From WM-3-3 sp041660045 (GTDB lineage: Bacteria; Pseudomonadota; Gammaproteobacteria; Methylococcales; Methylomonadaceae): a stretch of 64,000 nucleotides of DNA. The stretch covers positions 1 to 64,000 of the forward strand of contig JBAZXA010000002.1 in assembly GCA_041660045.1 (NCBI GenBank). Direction: 5' to 3'. A model generated the notes under the pieces. That model was not told the origin of the DNA, did no database searches, and was given only the letters and a program-made list of their open reading frames with translations. This document shows, in pieces, positions 34,431-43,540 of the stretch. Positions within the stretch are counted from its first letter, which is position 1. Every line of letters starts with the position of its first letter. A program made the position numbers and the translations under genes.

Positions 34431-35984
34431 ATGAACCTTAATCCTCCAGAAATAGACATTGTTAGCACGGATACTGACCATCATCACGACAACATCGAAC
34501 AAATAACGCGTTTATTGCGCAACGAACCCGTTTCGTTAAACCGGTCTGGCCATTTTATGGGACGACCTGGTACACAGCTTTATTTAGGGGATAAGGTTTT
34601 AGTTAAACTACGTTCGGAATTACGGCTTAATTACCAAAGAATGCGGGAATGGGTACAACATAAGGTTGCACTCGAAGCGAATTTAAACATTTACCATCCT
34701 GAAAAATGTTGGTTTATTTTAGCAGTTGGTGATGGCGATTATGTGGCTGGAAATCTTTGTCCATTGCTAACCCCCTTGCATGTTTTATTGGATGATGGGC
34801 AAGCTTGTGATAGGGCACAAAGGATTTTCCATTTAAAAAAGCTTTACCAAATTTATTTCCAAGTTGCCAGTCGCCATGGCAAAAGACTTGATGAAGGCTT
34901 ATCCAATTTTGGCGTGGATCATCAGCAAACGCTTTATTATTTGGATGATGATATTTATGCTTGGGATAATTTTCTATCCTTTTCCCACTTATTAGGCGTG
35001 TTAGTAAGGAATAATGCATGGTTTGACGAAAGCACTGCCGAGGCATTAGGCAGTTATATCCACATCTTATTAAGTGAACATTTCTTAGATAAAGCGACAT
35101 GTACGTTTGTTGGCAAACGCTTACACGATATTTACCTACCGGACCCCTCGAAAAAAAGCATCTTCAACAAGGTTATCAGTAATATCCAGCCAAACAACGG
35201 GATTAACCAACATAAAGTCTTACAACAGCGCTATATGGCCATATTAAGTGATGTCCACGCTAACTTGCCGGCCTTGGATGCGGTATTGGCGTATTTGCAG
35301 CAAAAGCACATAGATCAAGGTATTGTTATAGGGGATACCGTGGGTTATGGTGCTTTTCCAGTGGAATGTATAGAGCGGCTTCAACGCACGGATTTTGCCA
35401 TTATTAAAGGCAATCATGATCATGCCGCGGTTTCCGGTGAAAGCCAACGCGGTATGTCAACCACCGCGACTTGGTGCATTAATTGGACTGTCCCGCGCTT
35501 AAGCCCAGAGCATTTAAAGTGGTTAGATGATTTACCGTTAGCACTCAGTGGTCAGTTTGATTCCGGTCGGCAGTGGGTAGCCATGCACGGTTCGCCTATC
35601 GATCCCCATTATTTCTATGGCTACGTTTATGCCATGACCTATGAAAGTAATCTTGAGGTGTTAAAAAAACGGGGTATCGATTGGTGTTTTCATGGTCATT
35701 CGCATATTCAAGGCATTTATGCGTTAAAAAACCGCGACGATCAAAATCACTTCCATATCCAACAGCAGCAAGATTTACAGCTTTATCAGCAATGTTTAAT
35801 TTGCCCAGGTTCTGTAGGCCAACCCAGAAATGGTGATGCTAGGGCGCAATTTGCGATACTGGATCAACTTAAGCAATCAATTACATTTTATGCCATCGAT
35901 TATCCTAAAGAAAAGATGATCTTGCGCATGCAAGCAGAGGGTTTCCCCAAAGCTTTATCAACGCGCTTAGAAACGGGTAACTGA
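34431..35984 (+). CDS. kinase-like domain fused to calcineurin-like phosphoesterase
   Basis: 517 residues. The C-terminal half (about 268-500) is a metallophosphoesterase of the YfcE/MJ0936 type with every metal motif: ILSDVHANL (D274, H276), GDTVGYG (301-307), GNHDH (327-331), MHGSP and GHSH (422-425). The N-terminal half is not annotated by any family I know, but shows kinase-like spacing: KVLVKL with a Lys at 59, RLDEGLSNFG (Asp154, Asn159) like a catalytic loop, then YYLDDDIY (172-174) like a metal DFG position. If right, this is an opposing kinase-phosphatase in one chain. Last gene of the plus-strand island; convergent with holC 34 bases away. Confidence 0.75.
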   Translation: MNLNPPEIDIVSTDTDHHHDNIEQITRLLRNEPVSLNRSGHFMGRPGTQLYLGDKVLVKLRSELRLNYQRMREWVQHKVALEANLNIYHPEKCWFILAVGDGDYVAGNLCPLLTPLHVLLDDGQACDRAQRIFHLKKLYQIYFQVASRHGKRLDEGLSNFGVDHQQTLYYLDDDIYAWDNFLSFSHLLGVLVRNNAWFDESTAEALGSYIHILLSEHFLDKATCTFVGKRLHDIYLPDPSKKSIFNKVISNIQPNNGINQHKVLQQRYMAILSDVHANLPALDAVLAYLQQKHIDQGIVIGDTVGYGAFPVECIERLQRTDFAIIKGNHDHAAVSGESQRGMSTTATWCINWTVPRLSPEHLKWLDDLPLALSGQFDSGRQWVAMHGSPIDPHYFYGYVYAMTYESNLEVLKKRGIDWCFHGHSHIQGIYALKNRDDQNHFHIQQQQDLQLYQQCLICPGSVGQPRNGDARAQFAILDQLKQSITFYAIDYPKEKMILRMQAEGFPKALSTRLETGN

Positions 35985-36018
35985 TGTTAAATAAATGCTG
36001 TTGACGCTTTACGGATAG

Positions 36019-36447
36019 TTACAATTTATGCGTTAAAGGCTCAATTCCAGCTTGTTGATAGGCTCGGTATCGCTGCCTTCCTGCCACCTTGATGGCTCCG
36101 TTTTCGTCTAGGATTTCCAGAATACGTTGAGTTTGTAAAAAATGGCTAGGACAGTCGTTGGACAGGTTAATTTGTGTCAACTGCCAGCCGTCTGGGGCTG
36201 GCAGTTGACCGATAAGTACCCTATTCATTGGGTCTGGTGTGATGCCAGCATAAATCAGGTGAGGAATAAAACTGCCAGGGCGAAAACTCCAGAGTAAGTC
36301 ATCAAGTTGCTGGCTTTGTTCCAGGTCATCTGTCAACACATAGCAAAAATGCCCGCTACGATAGGCTTTTTCAACTAATTTACAAACAAAAACTAACCTT
36401 TCTTGTGCTGAACGGGTATTCAGCACATAAAAGCTTACCTCAGGCAT
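36019..36447 (-). CDS. holC: DNA polymerase III chi subunit
   Basis: 142 residues, typical length. It matches HolC throughout: VSFYVLNTRSAQERLVFVCKLVEKAYRSG, then LLWSFRPGSFIPH, and a C-terminal RYRAYQQAGIEPLTHKL. Chi links the clamp loader to single-stranded-DNA-binding protein. It shares one base with the end of pepA. In E. coli valS follows; here it does not. A perfect 14-bp inverted repeat lies inside the gene. Confidence 0.93.
   Translation of the reverse strand: MPEVSFYVLNTRSAQERLVFVCKLVEKAYRSGHFCYVLTDDLEQSQQLDDLLWSFRPGSFIPHLIYAGITPDPMNRVLIGQLPAPDGWQLTQINLSNDCPSHFLQTQRILEILDENGAIKVAGRQRYRAYQQAGIEPLTHKL
36176..36209. repeat. perfect 14-bp inverted repeat inside holC
   Basis: gtcaactgccagcc (36176-36189) and ggctggcagttgac (36196-36209) are exact reverse complements separated by six bases. 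It would form a very stable RNA hairpin within the coding sequence. No T-run follows, so it is not an obvious terminator. Confidence 0.85.
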
Positions 36448-37937
36448 TAATGCCCAGCGGCCCGGTTAATTAAGTATTGGCTAAGCAAAGGCACAGGCCG
36501 GCCTGTTGCGCCTTTATTAGTACCGCTGCGCCATGCAGTACCGGCAATATCCAAGTGTGCCCAGCGGAAATTTTCGGCAAAGCGCGCTAAAAAGCAGGCT
36601 GCGGTGATCGTGCCTGCATCTTTACCACCGATGTTGGCAATATCGGCAAAGTTGGTTTTTAGCAATTCTTGGTATTCTTCCCAAAGCGGTAAGCGCCAAA
36701 CGCTATCAACGGCTGTTTCGCTGGCGCTGATCAGGGCATTGCAAAGCTCATCGTCGTTGCCTAGCAATCCGCTAGGTATACGGCCTAGTGCAACTAAGCA
36801 AGCACCAGTTAACGTGGCAAGGTCAATAACTACGTCGGGGTTAAAGCGTTCAGCGTAGGTAAGTGTGTCGCATAGGATTAAACGGCCTTCGGCATCAGTG
36901 TTTAAAATTTCTATGGTTTTACCGGACATACTGGTCCAGATGTCACCTGGCTTATTGGCGTTGCCGTCTGGTAGGTTTTCAGATGAGGGTACTAAACCGA
37001 CAATATTTAAGCGCAATTGCATTTGTGCCGCAGCCTGTAAAGTGCCGATAACGGCAGCGCCACCGCACATATCGTATTTCATTTCATCCATGCCTAAGCC
37101 GGGTTTTAAGGAGATACCGCCGGCATCAAAGGTTAAGCCTTTACCAACTAACACGATAGGTTTGGCGTTTTTCTCACCACCTTGGTAATTTAACGTGATC
37201 AGTTTGGCAGGTTGGCGGCTACCACGGCTTACCGAGAGAAACGAGCCCATGCCTAAGCGCTCCATATCGGCTTCTTCTAAGATTTCGATACCTATTTGCG
37301 GGTATTTTTTGCCTACTTCTAGCGCCTGTTCTGCTAAAAAAGTGGGTGTACAAACATTACCCGGCAGGTCTGCCAGCAGTTTGGTTAAATTCATGCCATC
37401 GGCAATGGCAAGGCCTTGTTGCAAACCTAATTGGGCGGAGTCTAATTCTGCTTCGGGTGCTAAAATGGAGACACTTTCAATTTTATTGTCCAGCGTCTTG
37501 TCGGATTTCAGTTGTGTGAATTGATAAGTGGCGTCGCTAAACACCTCAACAATTTGACGGGTTTTCCATTGCCAACCATACGTTAACACTTCGCTTTCTG
37601 CGAGGGTGTTAACCAGGTTTTTTATGGGTAGTTTTTTTAAAGCGTTGATCGCTGTTGTTAAGGCTTTTCGGTAGTTTTTACCGCTTAAAGCTTCTTTTTT
37701 ACCCAGGCCAACTAGTAGTAAACGTTCAATTTTACTGTTAGGCATATCATGGATTAATAGGCTTTCACCATTTTCACCCGTGATGTCACCGCGGTTAAGC
37801 AAACGAACAATTAATCCTTGAATGTTGTCATTTAAATAACTTGCCGAGGGGCTAAGTTGTTGATCGGGGTAAACGCCAACGATAATACAGTCACATTGCA
37901 GTTTTTCTAATGGTGCGGTTTCTATAGAATAGTCCAT
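36447..37937 (-). CDS. pepA: leucyl aminopeptidase PepA (aminopeptidase A)
   Basis: 496 residues from ATG 37937, where PepA-like homology begins (MDYSIETAPLEKLQ); the frame opens earlier at ATG 38015, adding 26 unrelated residues. M17 family features: VLVGKGLTFDAGGISLKP, KYDMCGGAAVIG and the signature NTDAEGRLILCDTLTYAE, which carry the two-metal site, and the catalytic Arg in the latter. Cytoplasmic hexamer that removes N-terminal residues; in E. coli PepA also binds DNA (carAB control, cer recombination). Divergent from lptF and followed by holC with one-base overlap. Confidence 0.95.
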   Translation of the reverse strand: MDYSIETAPLEKLQCDCIIVGVYPDQQLSPSASYLNDNIQGLIVRLLNRGDITGENGESLLIHDMPNSKIERLLLVGLGKKEALSGKNYRKALTTAINALKKLPIKNLVNTLAESEVLTYGWQWKTRQIVEVFSDATYQFTQLKSDKTLDNKIESVSILAPEAELDSAQLGLQQGLAIADGMNLTKLLADLPGNVCTPTFLAEQALEVGKKYPQIGIEILEEADMERLGMGSFLSVSRGSRQPAKLITLNYQGGEKNAKPIVLVGKGLTFDAGGISLKPGLGMDEMKYDMCGGAAVIGTLQAAAQMQLRLNIVGLVPSSENLPDGNANKPGDIWTSMSGKTIEILNTDAEGRLILCDTLTYAERFNPDVVIDLATLTGACLVALGRIPSGLLGNDDELCNALISASETAVDSVWRLPLWEEYQELLKTNFADIANIGGKDAGTITAACFLARFAENFRWAHLDIAGTAWRSGTNKGATGRPVPLLSQYLINRAAGH

Positions 37938-38050
37938 AACGTCAATTTTTATTAAGCGGCGAAAAGGCGCTTGTACTAGCCAGCATAGTGGCCCAAGCGG
38001 GTTTTGAGTGGCCATGATTATACATCACAAATTTTTTTCAGGAGACGGCT

Positions 38051-39184
38051 TTGCAAGCGGATTGGCCAAACAATTACAAAATGGGGCGGCGGCGGTTAGT
38101 TTCGATTTTAGATAAAATGATCGCCTTGGATTTATTCAAAACAATGCTATCTATGCTCTCCGTGATCGTTGTTATCATTGTTAGCCAAAAATTTGTCAGA
38201 ATCTTGGATAAAGCTGTTGATGGGCAAATTTCTGATGAGACCTTATTAACCATTTTAGAATTTAAGACCTTAGTGGTGGCAACCGGCTTGCTGCCAGCAG
38301 CAGCGTTTATGGCGGTGTTAATGGTATTGGGGCGGATGTACCGGGATCATGAGATGTCTGCGATTGCTTCTGCAGGAGGTGGTTTGCTGGCCATTTATAG
38401 GGCTGTGTTTTTATTAATGATACCGGTTAGTGTGGTATCAATTGCCTTGTCATTGGTGGCGGCGCCGTGGGCTGAAGCAAGAATTGCACAAATTACCCAT
38501 CATGATGAAGAGTCAGCGGATTTAAGAGGGATAGCTGCAAAAAAATTTAGTGAGTATAGTCAAGGCGATTTGGTGTTTTATGTTGAAAATATTGATGAAA
38601 ATAAAAAACTACATAAAATTTTTGTTCAGCATCGCCAAAATGGCAAGCTTGCCATTATTACTGCGGATGAGGGGCGTTTACAGGATCTAGCTGATGGCCG
38701 CTACATCGTTATGGAAAAAGGTGAGCGTGTCCAAGGTTTTCCTGGCGAGCTGAATTATGTGATAGAAAGCTTTAATGAGTATGCGGTTAGGATTGATGAG
38801 CGCACGACAGCACTCAACTTAAATCTGCAAGCCATGGCGACGGTGGCTTTATGGCAATCCATTATGCCCCGTGATGTCGCTGAGTTACAACGCAGGATTT
38901 CGGTGCCATTAAGCTTGTTGTGTTTTGTCTTTTTAGCAGTGCCTTTAGCCCAAATCGCCCCTAGGGGAGGCGCATACGGCAATTTATTAGTCGCTTTTTT
39001 AATTTATTTTATTTATGGCAATTTGGCTAAAGTTAGCCAAAGTTGGGTAATAAAAAACCTAGTGCCGGCTTGGTTTGGTGGATATTGGTTATATGGTGCG
39101 ATGCTAGTGCTGGGAATAGTACTGTTGATCAGGCTATATGGTTGGCAATGGTTTTTATTAAAGGCTAAAGGTAAGGTTATTTAA
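38051..39184 (+). CDS. lptF: LPS export ABC transporter permease LptF
   Basis: 377 residues from TTG 38051, which has an aggaga ribosome site five bases upstream; ATG 38081 is the alternative. Six membrane segments in the Lpt permease pattern (three, a large periplasmic beta domain, three). FKTMLSMLSVIVVIIVSQKFVRIL and LGRMYRDHEMSAIASAGGG are LptF-type. With LptG and LptB it extracts lipopolysaccharide from the inner membrane. Divergent from pepA as in E. coli; TAATG overlap with lptG. Confidence 0.94.
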   Translation: MQADWPNNYKMGRRRLVSILDKMIALDLFKTMLSMLSVIVVIIVSQKFVRILDKAVDGQISDETLLTILEFKTLVVATGLLPAAAFMAVLMVLGRMYRDHEMSAIASAGGGLLAIYRAVFLLMIPVSVVSIALSLVAAPWAEARIAQITHHDEESADLRGIAAKKFSEYSQGDLVFYVENIDENKKLHKIFVQHRQNGKLAIITADEGRLQDLADGRYIVMEKGERVQGFPGELNYVIESFNEYAVRIDERTTALNLNLQAMATVALWQSIMPRDVAELQRRISVPLSLLCFVFLAVPLAQIAPRGGAYGNLLVAFLIYFIYGNLAKVSQSWVIKNLVPAWFGGYWLYGAMLVLGIVLLIRLYGWQWFLLKAKGKVI

Positions 39185-40245
39185 TGAATGTATTGACCAA
39201 ATATATAGCGATCGAAATCGCCAAAGGCGCATTATTGGCCATGGTATTACTCATTACTATATTTAATCTGTTTACGTTTAGTGACGAATTAAAAGATTTG
39301 GGTAAAGGCCATTATGGGCTTAGACAAATATTTTATTATTTAGCCCTAACGACGCCTAGGCTTTGTTATGAAGTTATGCCTGCTTCCGCACTCTTGGGGA
39401 GTTTGTTTGTTTTGGGTGGAATGGCCAATCAGCGGGAGTTGATTGCTATGCAAGCCGCCGGGTTTTCGGTGTTCCGAATCATTAAGTCGGTTTTGCTGGC
39501 TGGCTTATTATTGGTGGCAATCGCGGTCGGTGTAGGTGAGTTTATTGCGCCTAGTGCAGAAAGTGCTGCACAGGTGATGAAAATTACGGCACAAAATGAA
39601 CAAGTGGTTATGGATTTTCGTTATGGGCTTTGGTTACGTGAAGGTCTGCAATTTATTAATGTCCGGCAAATTCAAGACGATGGTACTTTAGCGGATATCA
39701 GTTTTTATGAGTTGGATGGGCAAAATCGTTTACAAGCGTTGATGCATGCAGACAAGGCGTCTTTTGTTAAAGATAAGCAATGGCGGCTGGAGCATGTCAA
39801 TCGTAGTTTAGTATCTAGCCAGCAAATGCAAGCTACGGCGCAAGATGATAGCTTATGGCAATCCTCATTGGCGCCGGATTTATTGAAAATTGTGGTGGTT
39901 AAACCGAATAGTCTGTCTTTGTATGATTTGGCCTTATATATTGATTTCTTAAAAAAGAACCGTCAAAAGTCACATACCTTTGAACTGGCTTTTTGGGGGC
40001 GTATTGTTAATCCGTTAGTTACTTTTGTGATGTTGCTGGTGTCCACCCCATTTGTTGTTGGCATTAAACGCGGCACCAGCGCTGGTGGCCGTATGTTGGC
40101 TGGTGTGGTAATAGGTATGGGTTTTAATGTGTTGGATAAAATTGTCAGCCATATGGGCTTGATTTATGAGTTAAATCCGCCCTTGACCGCTTTTTTGCCT
40201 AGTTTTGTCGTGATGTTGCTGGCGTTGCTGGCGTTAAGAGCATAG
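39184..40245 (+). CDS. lptG: LPS export ABC transporter permease LptG
   Basis: 353 residues. Opening MNVLTKYIAIEIAKGALLAM, then GSLFVLGGMANQRELIAMQAAGFS, the coupling-helix region that contacts LptB, and C-terminal helices (RGTSAGGRMLAGVVIGMGFN). Partner of LptF; ATG overlaps the lptF stop. Confidence 0.95.
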   Translation: MNVLTKYIAIEIAKGALLAMVLLITIFNLFTFSDELKDLGKGHYGLRQIFYYLALTTPRLCYEVMPASALLGSLFVLGGMANQRELIAMQAAGFSVFRIIKSVLLAGLLLVAIAVGVGEFIAPSAESAAQVMKITAQNEQVVMDFRYGLWLREGLQFINVRQIQDDGTLADISFYELDGQNRLQALMHADKASFVKDKQWRLEHVNRSLVSSQQMQATAQDDSLWQSSLAPDLLKIVVVKPNSLSLYDLALYIDFLKKNRQKSHTFELAFWGRIVNPLVTFVMLLVSTPFVVGIKRGTSAGGRMLAGVVIGMGFNVLDKIVSHMGLIYELNPPLTAFLPSFVVMLLALLALRA

Positions 40246-40270
40246 CCAGTGGTAAGTAGTAAGCCCTAGC

Positions 40271-41557
40271 TTAGTTAGAGAAGGCTTTTAGGGCATCATT
40301 AATCTGTTGTTTGGCATCATGCAACAGATTCAGTGAGTGCTCGGGCGAGAGGGAAAAATTTAGCAATTTACTGGCTGCAGGTATCGACGTAATCGCGGGT
40401 AAGTCTACTAAATCAGTTTGCCCAATTTGGCTATGTAAGCGCGATAAAATAACTATGTCGGTAAGGCTTAGTTGATCCGAGGCATTGTAATACCAGTTAT
40501 CAGAATGGGCAGGAACATCGAGGAATTCTGCAGGAAAATCCCAATTTTGTAAAATTTTGTAGCCAATAGGGCCTTTAATGAAAGGCATCGCTTGTAGCAT
40601 CTCCTCCTCAGAATAATAGTCTTTAGGTAAGTCTGCGACAAAATTTAAAAAGGGGATTAAGCCAATATCGCAAAGAAGTCCGGCTAATAAGGCTTCGTCT
40701 GGATTAGCTTGTTTGCTTACGCTGGCTAGGGTATAGCTAAGTGCTGATATGTAAAGGCTTTTTTTCCACAGTTTATCCAGGTGTTTCCTGATTATAGGCG
40801 AGTTGCTTTTAAAAATGTGATTAATGCTAAAACTAATCACTAAATTACGCACAGCGTTTAAACCGATACGGTTTACTGCATTCAAGCAGGATTTTACGGG
40901 TACATTAGTGAAATATAATGGACAATTGGCGACCTCTACTAAACGTGCCGAAATGACAGGGTCAAGTTGGATCATTTTAACGGCTTCATTGATACCGATA
41001 TCTTGTTGGATGGCTTTCCGTAGTTTAATGGCGATATCGGGTAATGAAGGGATTTCCAATTCTTCATTCTGACAATGTTGCGTAAATGCCTGCAATAAGC
41101 GATTATCCGAGTACTCTTCCGGAATTACTATCTCCGACAAGGGTGTGTTTTGTAGATTTTTGCCCACCATAATCTTTTGAGACACACGCAATATATAAAC
41201 AACCGTTTTAGCGGTAGCTGTCGTCGTGTGTTTCGTGCCACTGGAAAGCGGAAACTTGGCTTTTGCGGTTTGCGCATCAACCTCATAAGTGTTGCCGTTT
41301 TCATCAGATAAATTAATTAAACCTTTAAGCAGATATAAAACTGAGTCAGCCTCCTCACCCGTTTTAAAAAGTACGGCTTTGTCCGGGAAAACTTCGCATT
41401 TAAGGTCGGTAGCAAAGGCAATTAAATTTTCAGTTTTGAGGTTACGGATTGGTATTAAGCCTTTGAGAACCTCTATGGAGATATTATCAGGGTTGATTGC
41501 GCTATTCCCCTGTGGTTCATTTTTTTTGCCAGTAAAAAATGGACTCAGAAAAGACAT
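40271..41557 (-). CDS. HDOD-domain protein with N-terminal cyclic-nucleotide-binding-like domain
   Basis: 428 residues. Residues about 30-135 resemble a CAP-type cNMP domain (LIAFATDLKCEVFPDKAVLFKTGEEADSVLYLLKG), though the phosphate-binding cassette is weak. Residues about 165-360 form an HDOD domain (LPDIAIKLRKAIQ, then QLDPVISARLVEVANCPLY, then AVNRIGLNAVRNLV), a non-catalytic relative of HD phosphohydrolases used in signalling. Convergent with lptG, divergent from the PilZ-like gene at 41718. Confidence 0.82.
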   Translation of the reverse strand: MSFLSPFFTGKKNEPQGNSAINPDNISIEVLKGLIPIRNLKTENLIAFATDLKCEVFPDKAVLFKTGEEADSVLYLLKGLINLSDENGNTYEVDAQTAKAKFPLSSGTKHTTTATAKTVVYILRVSQKIMVGKNLQNTPLSEIVIPEEYSDNRLLQAFTQHCQNEELEIPSLPDIAIKLRKAIQQDIGINEAVKMIQLDPVISARLVEVANCPLYFTNVPVKSCLNAVNRIGLNAVRNLVISFSINHIFKSNSPIIRKHLDKLWKKSLYISALSYTLASVSKQANPDEALLAGLLCDIGLIPFLNFVADLPKDYYSEEEMLQAMPFIKGPIGYKILQNWDFPAEFLDVPAHSDNWYYNASDQLSLTDIVILSRLHSQIGQTDLVDLPAITSIPAASKLLNFSLSPEHSLNLLHDAKQQINDALKAFSN

Positions 41558-41717
41558 GTAGATTTCCTAATTTGAAGATTATAGTTTTTTAACAGCCCAA
41601 ACATTTTGTACTAGACTAATTAAGTCTATGCTAAACATTAGGGGTAATCAATTGATTTCAGAGATTTTAGCTATCGTTTTTAAAGTAATGTATCTTATCG
41701 GGGTGAGGTAATTATTA

Positions 41718-43412
41718 TTGGACAATATAAGATTCAGGGCAGTTCCCGCTAAAATTGAGGTTAATGGTCAGCTACCTTTTGAGTTAAATCTACAGGATTT
41801 AACTAAGTGGTTGAATTCATTGTCTCGAGTAAAAAAAATGGAATTGTGCTTAGCGCTGTTTAAAGCATTACTAGCCATGGGGAAAACTGACCCTGTAGAG
41901 CAAATGCCAGAATTGTATAATAAGGTTGCAGAATTCCTTGATGGTGTTTTGGTGGAAGTTGAAAAAGAATTATTGAATCCAGGTTTTCCACTAGATCCAG
42001 AAGACCAGGCAATAATTGAGGTGATTGTTTTTGCTTATGTGACACTTGCTGAAAATTATGCCCATTTGCTGACAGTACCAAACTTGGTGAATAAGGCTAG
42101 TCTGGATAGGGCTATGCAAACGTATAATGCATTGCAGTCTGCAGATAAGGCTTTACTGCTGATATTACAAGTTTATAAGCAAGCTTATCCGGAGTTTTGG
42201 CTATTTTGTTATCGGCTTTTTGAGGAGGCAAAGCGTGAAGGTTGGCTTTATCAGCCATTGACCGTAAAAACCGGAAAAATCTCATCAATAGGTAAGATTT
42301 TTAGCCAATTGTTATTGCTACAGTTATCCGATACCAACCAGTACCGATCGCGGGAGATGCGGTTAATCGATAAACTGTATGAAGAATTGGGCTTTGAATT
42401 AAGCTTTGAAGAAACAGTCATTAATGATGGTAGTCATTGGCATTGTTTTGACGCCAACAAAGATGCCCCACCTGGTTTATTAAAAAATAAATTAGTGGTG
42501 GACGATGGGGTTTATATATTTTGCCTGACCCCGGTGGCCAAAAAAATTTATGATTATGTGCACACTGATATGCCGGAACAGGGCGCTTTGAAAGCGATTA
42601 ACCGATCGCTTTATGTACGTGTCGTGAAAACCTTAGGGTGTTTTCAAAAAAGGCGCCATAAACGTTTTGATGATAAAACCGATGGTACAGGCATTCTGGG
42701 CTTTAACAATATTGTTAGTTTTTTGTATAAAACCTACGAGAATCATGAAACAAAACCTAAAATAGCGCTCAATCAAAGCCCTGAAAAGAAATTAAAAGCA
42801 TCGGATCTGGATTTAGTGCCTCAAGGTGGGGAAAAAGTCCATCAATTGCAATGGCAATACCGTCATGACGAAGATACTACACTCAGTAAGATTGTCCATT
42901 TTGGCAAAGATTTTACATCCCCAGGACAAGTATGGGATCTTGGTCAAATTGAAAATAGTAAATTAGTCGATAAGGTGCCAACTAATGCGCTTAAAGTTAT
43001 CGACACAAGCCTGCAAGGGATGCAGGTATTTTGGAAGTCAAATGGGTTAAAAGTAAAACATGGCGATCTTTTTGCGGCCATTCAAGGGAATGGGCGCTTG
43101 GAGATAGGACTGATTCGAAGGCTAAGCCGCTTAACTCAAGGTGGCGCAGTTTTGGGAATAGAGCTGCTTGGCTATGAAACTGAGTTAGTTAAGTTCTTTA
43201 GGCCGGGACATAAAAGTGTGCAGTTTTGGGGGCTATACTTGTCTGGGCTACCTGCATTAAAGCAAAACGATAGTTTAATTTTTAATGCCCCTGGTTTTTC
43301 TGCAGGTGAAAATATCGTCATAGAACGTGGCCAAAAACAATTATCTTGCCGATTGCAAAAAATAATTAACGAGACCCCCGCCGTCAGCCATGCTGAATTG
43401 CAAACTAAATAA
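41718..43412 (+). CDS. large uncharacterised protein with PilZ-like C-terminal region
   Basis: 564 residues from TTG 41718 (gagg nine bases upstream); no better start nearby. Residues 1-400 are mostly helical and unrecognised. An RxxxR element (KRRHKRF, about 315) and, further on, DTSLQGMQVFW (about 433) and IGLIRRLSRL...GIELLGYE match the two halves of a PilZ c-di-GMP-binding site (RxxxR and D/NxSxxG). Their separation of over 100 residues is larger than in a compact PilZ domain, so the RxxxR assignment is weak. Similar proteins in beta- and gammaproteobacteria carry this C-terminal pattern. Divergent from an HDOD gene. Confidence 0.55.
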   Translation: MDNIRFRAVPAKIEVNGQLPFELNLQDLTKWLNSLSRVKKMELCLALFKALLAMGKTDPVEQMPELYNKVAEFLDGVLVEVEKELLNPGFPLDPEDQAIIEVIVFAYVTLAENYAHLLTVPNLVNKASLDRAMQTYNALQSADKALLLILQVYKQAYPEFWLFCYRLFEEAKREGWLYQPLTVKTGKISSIGKIFSQLLLLQLSDTNQYRSREMRLIDKLYEELGFELSFEETVINDGSHWHCFDANKDAPPGLLKNKLVVDDGVYIFCLTPVAKKIYDYVHTDMPEQGALKAINRSLYVRVVKTLGCFQKRRHKRFDDKTDGTGILGFNNIVSFLYKTYENHETKPKIALNQSPEKKLKASDLDLVPQGGEKVHQLQWQYRHDEDTTLSKIVHFGKDFTSPGQVWDLGQIENSKLVDKVPTNALKVIDTSLQGMQVFWKSNGLKVKHGDLFAAIQGNGRLEIGLIRRLSRLTQGGAVLGIELLGYETELVKFFRPGHKSVQFWGLYLSGLPALKQNDSLIFNAPGFSAGENIVIERGQKQLSCRLQKIINETPAVSHAELQTK

Positions 43413-43540
43413 ATCTTCAACGCGTTAAATCCAGGCTAACGCCGTGGTGGTCAAATTCCTAGCCTATGTTAAAATGCAAAGCCCCATTGATTTCTTGAAT
43501 GGGCTCTAATACTTCTATTTACCTCTAGGGTGTCTCCAAA

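Noticed and set aside
43478..43506. agcccatt/aatgggct hairpin before the lipoprotein gene
   Set aside because: One-base bulge, no T-run; could be a terminator for the PilZ-like gene but not supported well.
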